The position numbers and the translations under genes were made by a program. A stretch of 64,000 nt of DNA. It comes from Atriophallophorus winterbourni (Eukaryota; Platyhelminthes; Trematoda; Plagiorchiida; Microphallidae). Below the pieces are notes generated by a model. It searched no databases and was not told where the DNA came from. It worked only from the letters and a program-made list of their open reading frames with translations. The DNA is taken from the NCBI GenBank assembly GCA_013407085.1, contig JACCGJ010009902.1, positions 1 through 64,000 on the forward strand. The letters run 5' to 3'. Positions 41,561 to 53,386 of this stretch are shown piece after piece (position 1 is the stretch's first letter; every line of letters begins with the position of its first letter).

Positions 41561-43540
41561 ATGCCTGTTACCCGCAGTTTTGTAGAAAAGATCAAATCTT
41601 CCCAACAGTTGGTCGATAATGGAACGGAAGACACCGCAGGTGAGCGCATTTATTGTTCTGTTGATGGCTCTCGAGGTAGCTCAAGGGGTTCAACGATAGA
41701 ATCGAACATCCTTTTTCGTAAGGCTAAACTGCGCCTTGAACTCCTAAAATAGTCGCAGGAAACACTCGAAATGCAGCACAAACTGAAATTGCTTGAGGCG
41801 GTACTGAAGGTTGAAATGGCTGGGATTGCTGCTTCTGCATCCGACGATACAGATTCACACTTGCAAGATATTGATACCGATCGAAAGGTTGCAAGTTATC
41901 TTGCGCATTGTGGGCATCAAAATGCAGAAGTAGCTGACTACCCTCGTTTGGAGGTTGAAGATTTTGTTCCTAATAAAAAGCCCGGTAGTTTACCAAGATG
42001 TGACCTTCCGAAGATAGAAATGATGTCTTTTGATGGTTCAGCTAGCACCTACTGGAAATGTTTTCGTCAGTTCGAGACCTATGTGGAGTCTAGAACTCGT
42101 GATGACGGACAGAGAGTTCTATATTGGCTACATTATTGCTGAGCTATAGCAAAGGAAGCTATAGAAGAGTGTGTCATGCTGCCACCTGAACGTGCGTATA
42201 AGCAGGCGAGATCAATCCTGAAGGACCTCTTCGGGCAACCGCATACAATAGCGAAATCCATGCTGGATGGACTGTTCAGTGAGTTTGAAGCAGCACCTTA
42301 CAGTCCGCAACGATTGTCACACCTGGTGATAAAAATGAGTAATTGCCAAATTGCTTTAGAGCAAATAAACTACACTGCGGACCTTAATTCATCGATGGTG
42401 CTTGAACGCTTGCTCCGCACACTTCCTCTGTATCTACAGCAGCAGTGGGCTGAAAACGTCGAGCAGCGTACCTGCGAAGGCCGAGAGCCAAATTTCTCGG
42501 ATTTGATACGCTTTATTAGTCTACGGGCGAAGGTTGCTAACATCCGGTTCGGTCAATTAGTTGAGCAAAATCGCAAGGGTAAGAACGCCTACACGAGTGA
42601 AACTGGTAATAAACCAGTCGTGAATAAAAAGCAAACCTTTGCTCAGTGGCGTACACACGACAAAAGGAAGATTGAAAATCCAGGATGACCAACCTGTGGG
42701 GGTACTCATGGAGTGGCATCTTGCAAAGACTTCATAACCGCCGACTGCGAGACACGTTGGAAAAAGGTGAAGCAGTGTCACCTGTGTTTCAAATGCCTGA
42801 AGGCTGGTCATGACAAGAAATTTTGTCGCGTCACGAATTCATGTCAGGTAGTTGGCTGTAAGGCTTCTCACCACACATTGCTGCATTGGGAACATAAGGT
42901 CCAGTCTCACGTTGAAAGCAAAACAGTGAGCATGGCGAACTGTGGGCAAGTTGTCTCTATGGGGGTATTACCTGTTCGCTTGGTAAGACCTGGAGGTTTT
43001 TTGGAAGCATACGCTTTTCTTGATTCTGGTTCTGATACGACAGTCGTTTGTCGTGTAGTCGCTGAAAAACTTGGACTTGAGATGCAAGCTTCAGAAACTC
43101 GCATTAAGACGATTAACGGTACAATGTCCGCTCGCGAGCTTGCTAGTGAGTTCAAGTTGGAATCGCTAAATGGACTTGAGATAATTGACAGCAACACGGC
43201 CTTTGTCGTTGATAAAATCATGCCCTTTGCGAACATGCAGCCTCGTTCAAAATTAGCAGGTCGATCGTCCCATCTCAAGGATGTGGTATTTGAGGAAACT
43301 AACCGTGAACGCATAGTTATCTTGATTGAATGGGACATCCCGGAAGCACATTGGGCAATCGAACAACGACTTGGTGCTCGGAAACAGTCATACGCTGTGA
43401 AAACCTTACTCGGTTGGGTGTTGTTAGGACCTACAAACTATAAAGCGCATAAAACAGCCCTGGTCAATCTGCTCTCTGGCGGAATTTGTGAAATAGAATC
43501 GCTGTTGAGAAGAATGTACGACTCGGAATTTGAAGATTAA
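41561..43540 (+). pseudogene. BEL-3 gag-protease
   Basis: Frames 41,561-41,752 (stop TAG), 41,771-42,142 (stop TGA), 42,176-42,688 (stop TGA in the zinc-knuckle lead) and 42,713-43,540. Zinc knuckle CHLCFKCLKAGHDKKFC, protease AFLDSGSDTTVVCR, terminal IVILIEWDIPEAHWAIEQRL. Some stops are shared with other copies. Confidence 0.87.
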
Positions 43541-45008
43541 AGTTACATTAGGAACTCCCCTTCCGTCGAAGATAGAAAGGTACTTCAGCTAGTGAAGGAA
43601 GAAATCAAAGCTAGTCGATGGGCATTACGTAGTACCTCTTAACTGGAAGGATAGTGTCCCCAAACTGGTCAGTAATCTGTCAGTTGCCAACGTGACCAAA
43701 GGGTATGCAAGGAAGGTTGCACCGTATGTTGCCGAGAGTAATCGGCCCTTGTGGAATCTACCTCATCACGCTGTGCTGAACCCCAAAAAACCAGGAAAAC
43801 GTCGGATCGTACTGGATTGTGCTGCCAAATATCATGGGTTTTCACTGAACGATATGCTGTGCCAGGGTCCTGATACAACAGCGAATCTCGTTACCGTGCT
43901 TTTGCACTTCATGACAGGTCATGTAGCTCTAGCTGCAGACATTGAGGAAATGTTCATGCAAGTTAAAGTACCTCACAAAGATCTATCGGCATTACGATTT
44001 CTGTGGTAAGATGATGAGGATGTAGAAAAATATCCGGTCGAATTTGAGATGACACCTCATCCATTCGGAGCTACGTCTTCCTCATTCTGCGCCAATTATG
44101 CTCTTCGAAAGACCGCAATGGATTTCGCTGGTGATTATGATGAATTTACCCAACGTGCTGTTATGGAAAATTTTTATGTTGATGACTGTTAAGTATCATT
44201 TAACTGCTCTATTGTCGCCAAGAAATTCGTTGACCAATGTCAACATATGCTTTCTCGTGGCGGCTTCCATTTAAGGAAGTGGGTGTCAAACGATAAACGT
44301 TTGTTAAAAGACCTGCCTAGTTCATATTGTGCCACATTCACGGTCAATATGAGTAATTCATACGATCATGTGCATGGAGCATTGTGTTTGCAATGGAACG
44401 CGTATAGCGACGTCTTTGAATTTCGATTCAACCTACCCGAGAGGCCAATGACTCGTCGTGGTATACTATCGGCTGTGTCATTTTTTACGACCCGTTGGGA
44501 CTTTTGTCTCCAATTTGCCTTCCTCCAAGGATTCAGCAGCGGCTGCGTTGTTTGGAATCGGTTGGTTTGAATTATTTTGGACCTTTCTCAGTCAAACGTG
44601 GTCGTTCGATTGAGAAAATGTATGGCTGTGTCTCCACTTGTCTACGTGTTCAAGCAGTTCATATTGAAGTTGCACACTCGCTCACTACAGATTCGTTCAT
44701 CATGGCGATGATGCGTTTCGTTAGCAGGCGACATAATCCCGTTGAGATTGACAGCAACAATGGCACGAATTTTGTAGGGTCCGTTCGGGAGCTGAAAGAG
44801 CATATTCAAAGACTCGATAACCACAAGATCGCTAATCGTCTGGCTGTTCATCATATCCAACCCCCCTAAGCCAATGACTCGTCGTGGTATACTATCGGCT
44901 GTGTCATTTTTTACGACCCTTTAGAACTTTTGTCTCCACTTTGCCTTCCTCCAAAGATGCCACTTCAAACACTCTGCAAATCGGGTCTTAGATAAGACCA
45001 ACCTATTT
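43541..45008 (+). pseudogene. BEL-3 reverse transcriptase with integrase scrap
   Basis: RRIVLDCAAKYHGFSLNDML and ALAADIEEMFMQVKVPHKD (43,692-44,009), then FGATSSSFCANYALRK, NFYVDDC (catalytic, followed by TAA at 44,190). The RT is interrupted at about 44,532 by a piece of integrase and continues from about 44,957 after repeating ~85 bp. Confidence 0.83.
44532..44871 (+). mobile_element. Integrase fragment inserted in BEL-3 RT, with ~85-bp duplication
   Basis: Carries LNYFGPFSVKRGRSIEK through SNNGTNFVGSVRELKEH and LAVHHIQPP. It is followed by a second copy of the preceding RT bases (44,446-44,531 repeated at 44,872-44,957). The same arrangement is in unit B (55,743-56,082). Confidence 0.8.
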
Positions 45009-45434
45009 GTGAGGCTGATGAAAATCCAGAGTAGCTCCTTTGAAAACTGTCACTGTTCCCCACCTCGAGCTCAATGGTGCAATATTGGCTGTTTTTGGAC
45101 TGATTCGATGATAGTCCTGCACTATATACGCGCCACTACTTCTAGATTCTCTACGTTCGTCGCCAACCGCCTAGCGATTATACATCAGTATACCGATTCA
45201 TCACAGTGGAGTCATGTAAATTCAGGTGAAAATCCTACAATGGGCATACGTTCGAAATTTGAGTTGGAGCGATGGTTGACAGGCCCTGTTGTATGGCCAG
45301 AGCGAACATTTCTGAACCTGGATACAAACACAGTTCATTCTCCGGAACTAGAATACAAAAGGGTTAATATAACATCTTCAAATAGCTCACTAGAATATGG
45401 TTTGAATGCTGTCGTCAACTATCACTCTAGTTAA
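45009..45434 (+). pseudogene. BEL-3 RNase H region (deleted)
   Basis: The first-Asp segment seen in BEL-2 (FSDAS) is deleted and the frame resumes at MKIQSSSFENCHC in a shifted phase. CFWTDSMIVLHYIRATTS and FVANRLAIIHQYTDSSQW are typical of the BEL RNase H end. Confidence 0.75.
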
Positions 45435-45440
45435 TCGAAG

Positions 45441-46884
45441 TTGCTCAGGAGTATTGCATGGCTGACAAGGTTTGTTGATTACCTAAATCTGAAGTCACCG
45501 GAGCGGAATTCGTTGAGATCACTGTCTGCAATCACAGTATCCGAACTGCGAAATGCAGAAAGAAAAGTAATCATGTTCGTGCAGCAGGAAGTGTTTGCTG
45601 ATGAGCTTGCACACTATGGAACGAAACGGAACAAGAAGTGCCCGAGGCATCGCAGACTTGTCAAGTTGAACCCGAGAGTCCTGGATGGAGTCTTATGTGT
45701 AGGTGGACACTTAAATTATTCCAGTTATCCTGCGGCTTTTCGTACCCCAATTATCTTACCCTCGCGGCATACTGTCACCGAACTCATCATCCGGCATTTT
45801 CATGAAATTAATGGTCATTGTGGCATGGCTCATGTGCAGAATTTAATACGCAGACAATTTTTGGATACTTCAAGGGGGTCGCGCAGTAAAATGGGTGATA
45901 GGGAAGTGCACCTGGTGTCGTAAAAGACTGGCAGTCGAGTGTGAACAGATGATGTCTCCACTTCCATTGGCTCGGATTCAGCAGGGGCTGCGTTGTTTTG
46001 AATAGGTTGGTTTGGATTATTTTGGACCTTTCCCAGTCAAACTTGGTCGTTCGGTTGAGAAAAGGTATGGCTGTGTCTCCACTTGTCTACGTGTTCAAGC
46101 GGTTCATATTGAAGTTGCACACTCGCTCACTACAGATTCGTTCATCATGGCGATGATGCGTTTCGTTAGCAGGCGACATAATCCCGTTGAGATTGACAGC
46201 AACAATGGCACGAATTTTGTAGGGGCCGTTCGGGAGCTGAAAGAGCATATTCAAAGGCTCGATAACCACATGATCGCTAATCGTCTGGCTGTTTATCATA
46301 TTCAATGGCACTTTAACCCCCCTAGTTCTAGCCATAGAGGCGGCGTTTGGGAACGTATGGTGCGTTCAATCAGAAATATTTTAAACGCCATAATAAATCC
46401 GCAGACGTTGGCGGACGAAAGTTTGCACACTTCTATGTGCGAAGCAGAACGTATATCGAATGATCGACCTGTGGTGCCACCGTCATTGGATAGCCGCGAC
46501 GATGGACCTCTGACACCAAACCATCTTCTGTTGATACTAAGCAACATGGGGATCTCTTCTGATGCTAGTTTACGTGATCGGTATACGCGTCAGTGGAAGC
46601 AGGTGAATTATCTCACTGGGATCTTTTGAAATCGATGGATCGAGGAGTATCTTCCAACCTTGCAAATGAGGCACAAATGGTTGAAGCCAGAGACAAACTT
46701 AAAAAAAAGCGATGTCGTACTGCTAGTGAGTGACCAAGTCGCAAAGGAAAAGTAGCCACTAAGGTTGGTGCTCGAATGTAACGATAGTGGAGATGGATTA
46801 GTTCGAAGAGTCACCGTGCGCTCATCCGCAGGAATCTTGGAGCGTGACGTTAAGAAGCTACGTTTGCTTGAGGGTGCCGAGTAG
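45441..46884 (+). pseudogene. BEL-3 integrase
   Basis: Zinc-binding RHFHEINGHCGMAHVQNLIR, a shift at CAATTTTTGGATAC, CTWCRKR, TAG just before LDYFGPF, then a 205-codon frame 46,012-46,629 with VHIEVAHSLTTDSF, SNNGTNFVGAV (AAC at 46,201-46,203), SSHRGGVWERMVRSIR and DGPLTPNHLLL. The polyprotein tail ends LLEGAE at TAG 46,882-46,884. This is the most complete integrase core, but it has Asn at the second catalytic position. Confidence 0.87.
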
Positions 46885-47428
46885 TGTAGCGGTAGGGTGG
46901 GGAATAGGGTGTACCTGGGGTGTCGGGCCCGGGGGCTGGTGCTTAAGGTGGGAAGCGGGTTTTCGGATCTGCTGACCCCAAAAATACCACCAAGCATTCA
47001 GTCTGCCGGTTGCTACGAAGACGAACGTTGATTACACTGAAGGCAAATGTTTCAAGTGGGAGGCGGGTTTTCGGGTCTGCCAACTCCAGAGATACCACCA
47101 AACATTTGATCGTCGAGTCGCTTTCATGGGTCGCGCAGGTCGTGTAGCCAGGTAGAGGAGAGCCCCGCAGTTCAGTGTTTGTGTCTCTACCTGGTTTTCA
47201 GATTTGGAGGAATTTTCGTAGGCGGTGTATGAATCCGCGTTGATGTCTTGAAAATTCCTCTTTCGGTCCTGCAAGATCAAACGAACTGGAGAAATTTGTT
47301 TCCCACCCTACACCCGTGTTCCTTATCAAGTTTTTGTGTCACTCTCGTTATAAGAATCTCGTGTCTTGTAGCACGCAACTAGTTCCCGTGAAACAAAACT
47401 ATTCCCCAGTGACGATTTGGTCGCTACA
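46885..47428 (+). repeat. BEL-3 3' LTR (544 bp, internally deleted)
   Basis: TGTAGCG...CGCTACA ends kept; about 360 bp lost where TTTGTGTCA joins CTCTCG. Confidence 0.87.
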
Positions 47429-48840
47429 TGCACCATTGCAGAAAATAAATTGTGTCACGCGAAAACCCGGAATAATCCATTGATATATAACTGCACGTTA
47501 ATTACAAATTAAAAAAACTGTTATATTATTCAAACACTTGAGTTTTACGTATGTAATATCGCCCACGGCCAGTTTCTGACTGTGCTGCACTTTGCCTGGA
47601 TCAGGCTTGTGCTTTCATACCAAACATACCTGGTCATTCCCACGAGACGTGACACGCTGTTGGCGGTTAGGTCAAATAAGTGGTGGTAGTTTGACTTATG
47701 CTCAATCATGTTCCCTGTCCTGACTATCACCCTTGGTCTGACAAAGCTTTTGTATGAGAAGTGAAACGTTACCCATAAACTAATCAAACCGATTGCACTC
47801 AAATGTCTTTGCATTATGAATACACGATCGGTCCCAAACATATTCCAACCGATTGCTAACACAAAATAAGTTATCTAGTCACGCCAGTTTTAATTGAGAT
47901 CGTAATTTTCAATCTGTTATGGCTTGCAAACTAAATTAAACCAAAATATTAGTAAATTGATGTAAATAATCTTTTATTTGTAATGTGTAAACTTATCAAA
48001 ACCGATTATATTTCCATCAGTTTCAGACTTAATTTTTATCAACCTGTAACAATTTAAGATTGTACTCAATCATTGCATCCTGAGGAACTAATATGGACAA
48101 CAGAGCGTGCCTATTACCCAAGTGAACGTTATTTCTACTTTGTAACTGCAGTAATTGATAGTGGGTTAGAAACACAATTAGTGAATACTATTCTCGAAGA
48201 TGAATCATGACATGTTAGATTATAACAACTTTTATGCAGTTCTAAAAGCGTATTTTTCTCTATTGTGCCCTCGCATGTTTAGATGCGTTATTCAAATAAT
48301 AAATCGTAGTGTATTTATTTAATCAAATCAAGAAGCTTTTCAAAATACTAATGCATTATTTTGTTCATACGTTTCAACATTTGATCTGAACTGCTAGAGA
48401 ACCAGTAGAAGTCTCTTTTTTGTCAAAAATCAATTTCGACACCTCATATATCTGATCATGTTTTTCACTTCACTAAGGCTCTAAATACAGCAATTTGTTA
48501 TCTTGGTTCACTGATCGATACCACTTTCTTCAGGTTCATTGCTTGATTCAGATGAATCAGTTTCTGTCAAAAACATAAAAGTAGTAGTTCGAAAGTTCAA
48601 TCTTCAGATGGTGACTCGAGAGACCTACCACAAAATAATGCAAAGAAACTTGAGTGCAATCGATTAGAGTAATTTTTCGGTAACGTTTCACAGCTGACAC
48701 AGAAGCTTCGTCAGACCAAGTGTGATAGTCAGGACAGGGCACATGATTAAGTTGTAGTCAACCCACCACCACTTATTTGACCTTACCGCTAAAAAGCCTA
48801 TAGCACGCCTACAGTGTGTCACGTCTCGTGAGAATGAACA
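47429..48840 (+). repeat. LTR flank and complete foldback-like repeat, unit A
   Basis: Flank 47,429-47,560; inverted R2 47,625-47,890; interior with R1 core 48,060-48,615; forward R2 48,620-48,840. Here no CR1 interrupts it, so the inverted arms are only ~0.7 kb apart. Confidence 0.78.
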
Positions 48841-49241
48841 GGAGATCGTTGAGCCGATTTACCACAACATTGGTGGTACCACGTCTACTGATACAAGGCA
48901 CGGTCAAGGTCAGTTGACACAGCGGCCCACATACGTAAAAGTACACAACTAACGGGGCTAAGGTTAAGCAGTTTGAAGAAAAACAAAAATCTAATTAACT
49001 AGTAGGTATAAGGTGAATTAAAATTATTTACTTTCGCATCAGTGCTGAGCGCCAGATTGTGGAGATTTCTGCCCCATCCACCTTATTGACCGCCAGTCGA
49101 CCTGCCTTGGCAATTTCGACCGCCTCAGCATGTAGGCGTTCGCTATACGGTTTTATACCGCGTCTCAATATTGCCACATTGTCTAGATCGACGCTATTCT
49201 AACCGATTGCACACAAATTCCTTTGCATTATGAATACACGA

Positions 49242-49755
49242 TCAGTCCCAAGCATATTCCAATCGATTGATGGCGAATAACATTGTGCATGTAAGCACTA
49301 CCGATTGCTCCGCTTCAAGGCTGAATGCATAGACTGACGTGTATTGATCAACCTCCGATCGTTTTTTCTCCACCAATTGTTGATGATATTCGACGGATGT
49401 GGTGTATTGCAACGACGAGGCCTTGGCGATCAGCTGACACGCCAACGTGACCAGACAGATTGCCCAAAGTCGATTGATTATAAATATTGTCGGAATGGAA
49501 ATCAGCGTCATCATTCCAAACAACACGATCCAGCGTGCCATCACGTGAAAAGAATACGCACGATGCGTACTTTTGATTACTGCGTTCCACAATTGTCGTA
49601 ATTGCTAGGTGTTCGCAAAAGTACTGACTTACTTTGTCGTCTTCCGGCGGCAGTCGACATTCCCTTTCCATAAGCCCGCCTCGGGGTAATTCATTTTCGA
49701 AGCGCTTGAGTGGATCTGTGTGAAATCCAATGCGTTTGATCAAGTGTGTGAGCAT
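49242..49755 (-). pseudogene. Captured membrane-protein gene, copy in unit B
   Basis: Same structure as in unit A: exon 1 49,755-49,633, intron 49,632-49,605, exon 2 49,604-49,270, C-terminus cut by the TIR element remnant. Confidence 0.6.
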
Positions 49756-50012
49756 TATTCCGTGAAGGTTTTCATTGATTTAGTTTTGTAAACAATTGTT
49801 TAAATGATTTAAGCCGTGGTGACCATAATTCCGCCCCGTACGCAGATGCAAGATGGGCATCAACAATAGATGGCAACACTACTGCAGCGGCCTAGCACTC
49901 TATCCAGCGTCTGAATCCTATCACCCATGCGGTAACGGAGATGATCACCGAACATTATGTGCACCACTGGCCCGATTGCCCCAGTCAAATTCACATTCGT
50001 TCTCGTTATCTT

Positions 50013-50655
50013 GTGATCAATTCAGACGGATTAATCGGCATTTAACGGATTTGATTCAATGTTACAGGAAGTTCTAACTTACGTTGTCCTTCGAAGCACT
50101 TCCAACTAAAATCACCCTTTGAAGCAATCATTGCATCCTGAGGAACTGACACGAACAACAAAGCGTGCATATGATCCAAGAGTACGTTATTTCCTACTCT
50201 GTAACTGCAGTAATTAATAGTTGGTTAGAAACACAATTACTGAAAACTATTCTCGAAGATATATTATTGCAACTTTCACGCAGTTCTAAAGGCGTATTTT
50301 TCTCTATTGTGCCCTCGCATGTTTAGATGCGTTATTCAAATAATAAATCGTAGTGTATTTATTTAATCAAATCAAGAAGCTTTTCAAAATACTAATGCAT
50401 TGTTTTGTTCATATGTTTCAACATTTGAACTGCACTGGTAGAGAACCTGTAGAAGTCTCTTTTTTGTCAAAAATCAATTTCGACACCTCATATATCTGAT
50501 CATGTTTTTCACTTCACTAAGGCTCTAAATACAGCAATTTGTTATCTTGGTTCACTGATCGATAGCACTTTCTTTAGGTTCATTGCTTGATTCAGATGAA
50601 TCAGATTTTGTCAAAACATAAAAGTAGTAGAAAGAAAGTTCAATCTACAAATGAT
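50013..50655 (+). repeat. RX remnant with R1 core, unit B
   Basis: Corresponds to 38,802-39,444; the 1,537 bases before it in unit A are missing, joining GTTATCTT directly to GTGATCAATTC. Confidence 0.8.
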
Positions 50656-50886
50656 GACTCGATAAACTTACCACAAAATAATGCAAAGAAACTTGAGTGC
50701 AATCGATTAGAGTAATTTTTCGGTAACGTTTCACAGCTGACACAGAAGCTTCGTCAGACCAAGGGTGATAGTCAGGACAGGGCACATGATTAAGTAGTAG
50801 TCAACCCACCACCACTTATTTGACCTTACCGCTAAAAAGCCTATAGCACGACTACAGTGTGTCACGTCTCGTGGGAATGAACAGGA
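50656..50886 (+). repeat. R2 repeat, unit B
   Basis: Same as 39,445-39,675. Confidence 0.75.
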
Positions 50887-51494
50887 TCGGTGGTCGACTT
50901 TCCTCGCATTGTGTATCTTAAAATTTAAATGATATAGTCTCATGTATGACTGTTACAAATGTAGTGGAATCCTGCACAAGCACTCTTCCATTTTTGGACT
51001 GTTTAGCACAAAATTAGACTGGAAATAAATCCTTATGAACGGATAGATAATGATAAAATGAAAATGGTAATAAAAAACTGCAAAACCGTAGTCTCTAGAT
51101 ATTTGCGTGGCGTAAGGAGAGTTTGGAAAAGGGCTTGTGGTATAACCTGTATCCCAAGCTTACTCTAACTTCTAGGTTCTATGGCCTAATAAATATACAT
51201 GAAGAATGCATTCCTGTAAGACCTATCGTCAAAGGTATCGGATCACCTGCGCACGAGTTAGTTAGACATTTGGCTTATTTGTTGAAACCTTTATTCGGAA
51301 TAACAGCCTGGTTCATCAAGAACGCATATGACTTTGCAGCAATCTTAAGGTCGGTAACAATAGATAACGGTGAAATAATGGTTAGCTTTGATGTGAGCGC
51401 TTTGTTCATCAACGTTGATACAACATGTGCGTTACAACTAGCTAGATGGGCCATGAAATCTGATGCCAGTTTTTCGGATCGCACAAACTGGTGA
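50887..51494 (+). pseudogene. Penelope-like element PLE-3 (RT fragment), unit B
   Basis: Identical in layout to PLE-2, frame 51,123-51,494, cut at the same point by RTE sequence. Confidence 0.8.
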
Positions 51495-52043
51495 AAGATT
51501 ACACATTTTTTGGGAAGGAACGGGTTCCGATTAGTCTCAACTGCATATAGTTGGGTTTGCCGTTCGAACCGACGCTTTCTGCAAAGCCTGCTGAAAACGA
51601 CGCTTTTTATCACAACCTCGCAACAGTCCTCAAAAACGTGACACAAAGAAACTGTGTAGTGGTTTGGATGATTTCAATGCTAGAGTTGGTGCAGATTACG
51701 AGTCTTGGCGAAACTGTCTCGAGGTTCGGTGTAGGTAAACCAATGGAAATGGACAAAGCCTTTTAGAATTATGCACACAGTTCAGTCTTTGTGTCAGTAA
51801 CACTTTCTTTCAAACAAAAACACAGCATAAGTTCTCTTGGAAATATCCTCGCTCTAAGCACTGGCACCAGCTTGATCTTATTCGTGTTAGGCGCACTAAT
51901 ATAGGAAGCGTACTTCTCAGCAGATCATATCGAATCGCAGACTGCGACACTGATCATTCACTGGTGTGTGCAAAACTGAAGCTTCTCGACACGAGATTTC
52001 ACCGCACCAAATTGTCTGGTAAGACTAGGATTGACGTCATCTA
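51495..52043 (+). pseudogene. RTE-3 endonuclease fragment, unit B
   Basis: Copy of 40,284-40,832 with the same shifts and stops. Confidence 0.78.
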
Positions 52044-52241
52044 GCTGCGCGATTTGCAAAGTCCTTCACGGCCAAGTTCAGTGATCATCTACGTTACCGC
52101 ATGGGTGATGTGATTCAGACGCTGGATAGAGTGCTAGACCGCTGCAGTAGTGTTACCAACTATTGTTGATGCCCGTCTTGCGTCTGCGTACGGAGCAAAA
52201 TTATGGTCACAAAACTGAATCAATGAAACCCTTCACGGAAT

Positions 52242-52396
52242 AATGCTTCAATTTACTTGATCAAACGCTTGGATTTCACAGAGATCCACTCAAGCACTTC
52301 GAGAATGAAATACTTCGAGGCGGCTTATGGAACGGGAATATCGACTGCCGCCGGAAGACGACAAAGTAAGCCAGTACTTTTGCGAACACCTTCTAG
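52242..52396 (+). pseudogene. Captured gene exon 1 and intron, forward copy, unit B
   Basis: Copy of 41,031-41,185; 31-nt intron at 52,366-52,396, then inverted RTE 5' sequence at 52,397-52,618. Confidence 0.55.
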
Positions 52397-52618
52397 CAAT
52401 CGAGCCATAGCCTTTAACCGGAATCTGCTGCTTCCCGTGTTATTATCCACAGAAGCGGAGTGGAGTGTCCTCCCTATTGGTGCGTTGTGATGTACGCCAG
52501 GGCAGTTCAAAGTGGAGAACTAGCTGTTGCCCATGCAGCAAGTGCTCCCTCTCCACGACACTACGGGAACCAGAGGAACAGCTAGGCTGATAAGTTTGGA
52601 CATTGATGCAGGACAGAC
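52397..52618 (-). mobile_element. Inverted RTE 5' fragment, unit B
   Basis: Copy of 41,186-41,407, same junction with the BEL LTR remnant. Confidence 0.75.
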
Positions 52619-52771
52619 AGAAACTATTCCCCAGTGACGATTCGGTCGCTACAGTACCCAACGTTGGAATTCGATTTGGACCGTATTTGTCTCAATTCGA
52701 GAAAATACAGTACTTAACGTCAAATTTTTGGACACAATACAGTACTCAACGTCGAATTCGCTGACGTCAAT

Positions 52772-53353
52772 ATGCCTGTTACCCGCAGTTTTGTAGAAAA
52801 GATCAAATCTTCCCAACAGTTGGTCGATAATGGAACGGAAGACACCGCAGGTGAGCGCATTTATTGTTCTGTTGATGGCTCTCGAGGTAGCTCAAGGGGT
52901 TCAACGATAGAATCGAACATCCTTTTTCGTAAGGCTAAACTGCGCCTTGAACTCCTAAAATAGTCGCAGGAAACACTCGAAATGCAGCACAAACTGAAAT
53001 TGCTTGAGGCGGTACTGAAGGTTGAAATGGCTGGGATTGCTGCTTCTGCATCCGACGATACAGATTCACACTTGCAAGATATTGATACCGATCGAAAGGT
53101 TGCAAGTTATCTTGCGCATTGTGGGCATCAAAATGCAGAAGTAGCTGACTACCCTCGTTTGGAGGTTGAAGATTTTGTTCCTAATAAAAAGCCCGGTAGT
53201 TTACCAAGATGTGACCTTCCGAAGATAGAAATGATGTCTTTTGATGGTTCAGCTAGCACCTACTGGAAATGTTTTCGTCAGTTCGAGACCTATGTGGAGT
53301 CTAGAACTCGTGATGACGGACAGAGAGTTCTATATTGGCTACATTATTGCTGA
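52772..53353 (+). pseudogene. BEL-4 gag N-terminal region
   Basis: Frame 52,772-52,963 ends at the TAG shared by all copies, and 52,982-53,353 ends at a TGA shared with BEL-3 (BEL-2 has a sense codon there). Carries KPGSLPRCDLPKIEMMSFDG and FRQFETYVESRTRDD. Confidence 0.85.
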
Positions 53354-53386
53354 GCTATAGCAAAGGAAGCTATAGAAGAGTGTGTC

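Larger units (their letters stand above)
41408..47428 (+). mobile_element. BEL-3: BEL/Pao element in unit A
   Basis: 35-bp 5' LTR remnant (41,408-41,442), leader with three ACAGTACTCAACG-like repeats, gag-protease, RT containing an inserted integrase scrap, deleted RNase H, integrase, and a 3' LTR shortened by ~360 bp. All parts are inactivated by stops or shifts. Confidence 0.92.
36130..48840 (+). repeat. Composite duplication unit A (~12.7 kb)
   Basis: Near-identical to unit B (48,880-60,961). Coordinates differ by 12,748 up to 37,264, by 11,211 from 38,802 to about 45,820, and by 12,121 for the rest. The offset changes reflect a 1,537-bp deletion and a ~0.9-kb LINE insertion in unit B. 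Frames with the same breaks occur in both copies. Confidence 0.93.
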
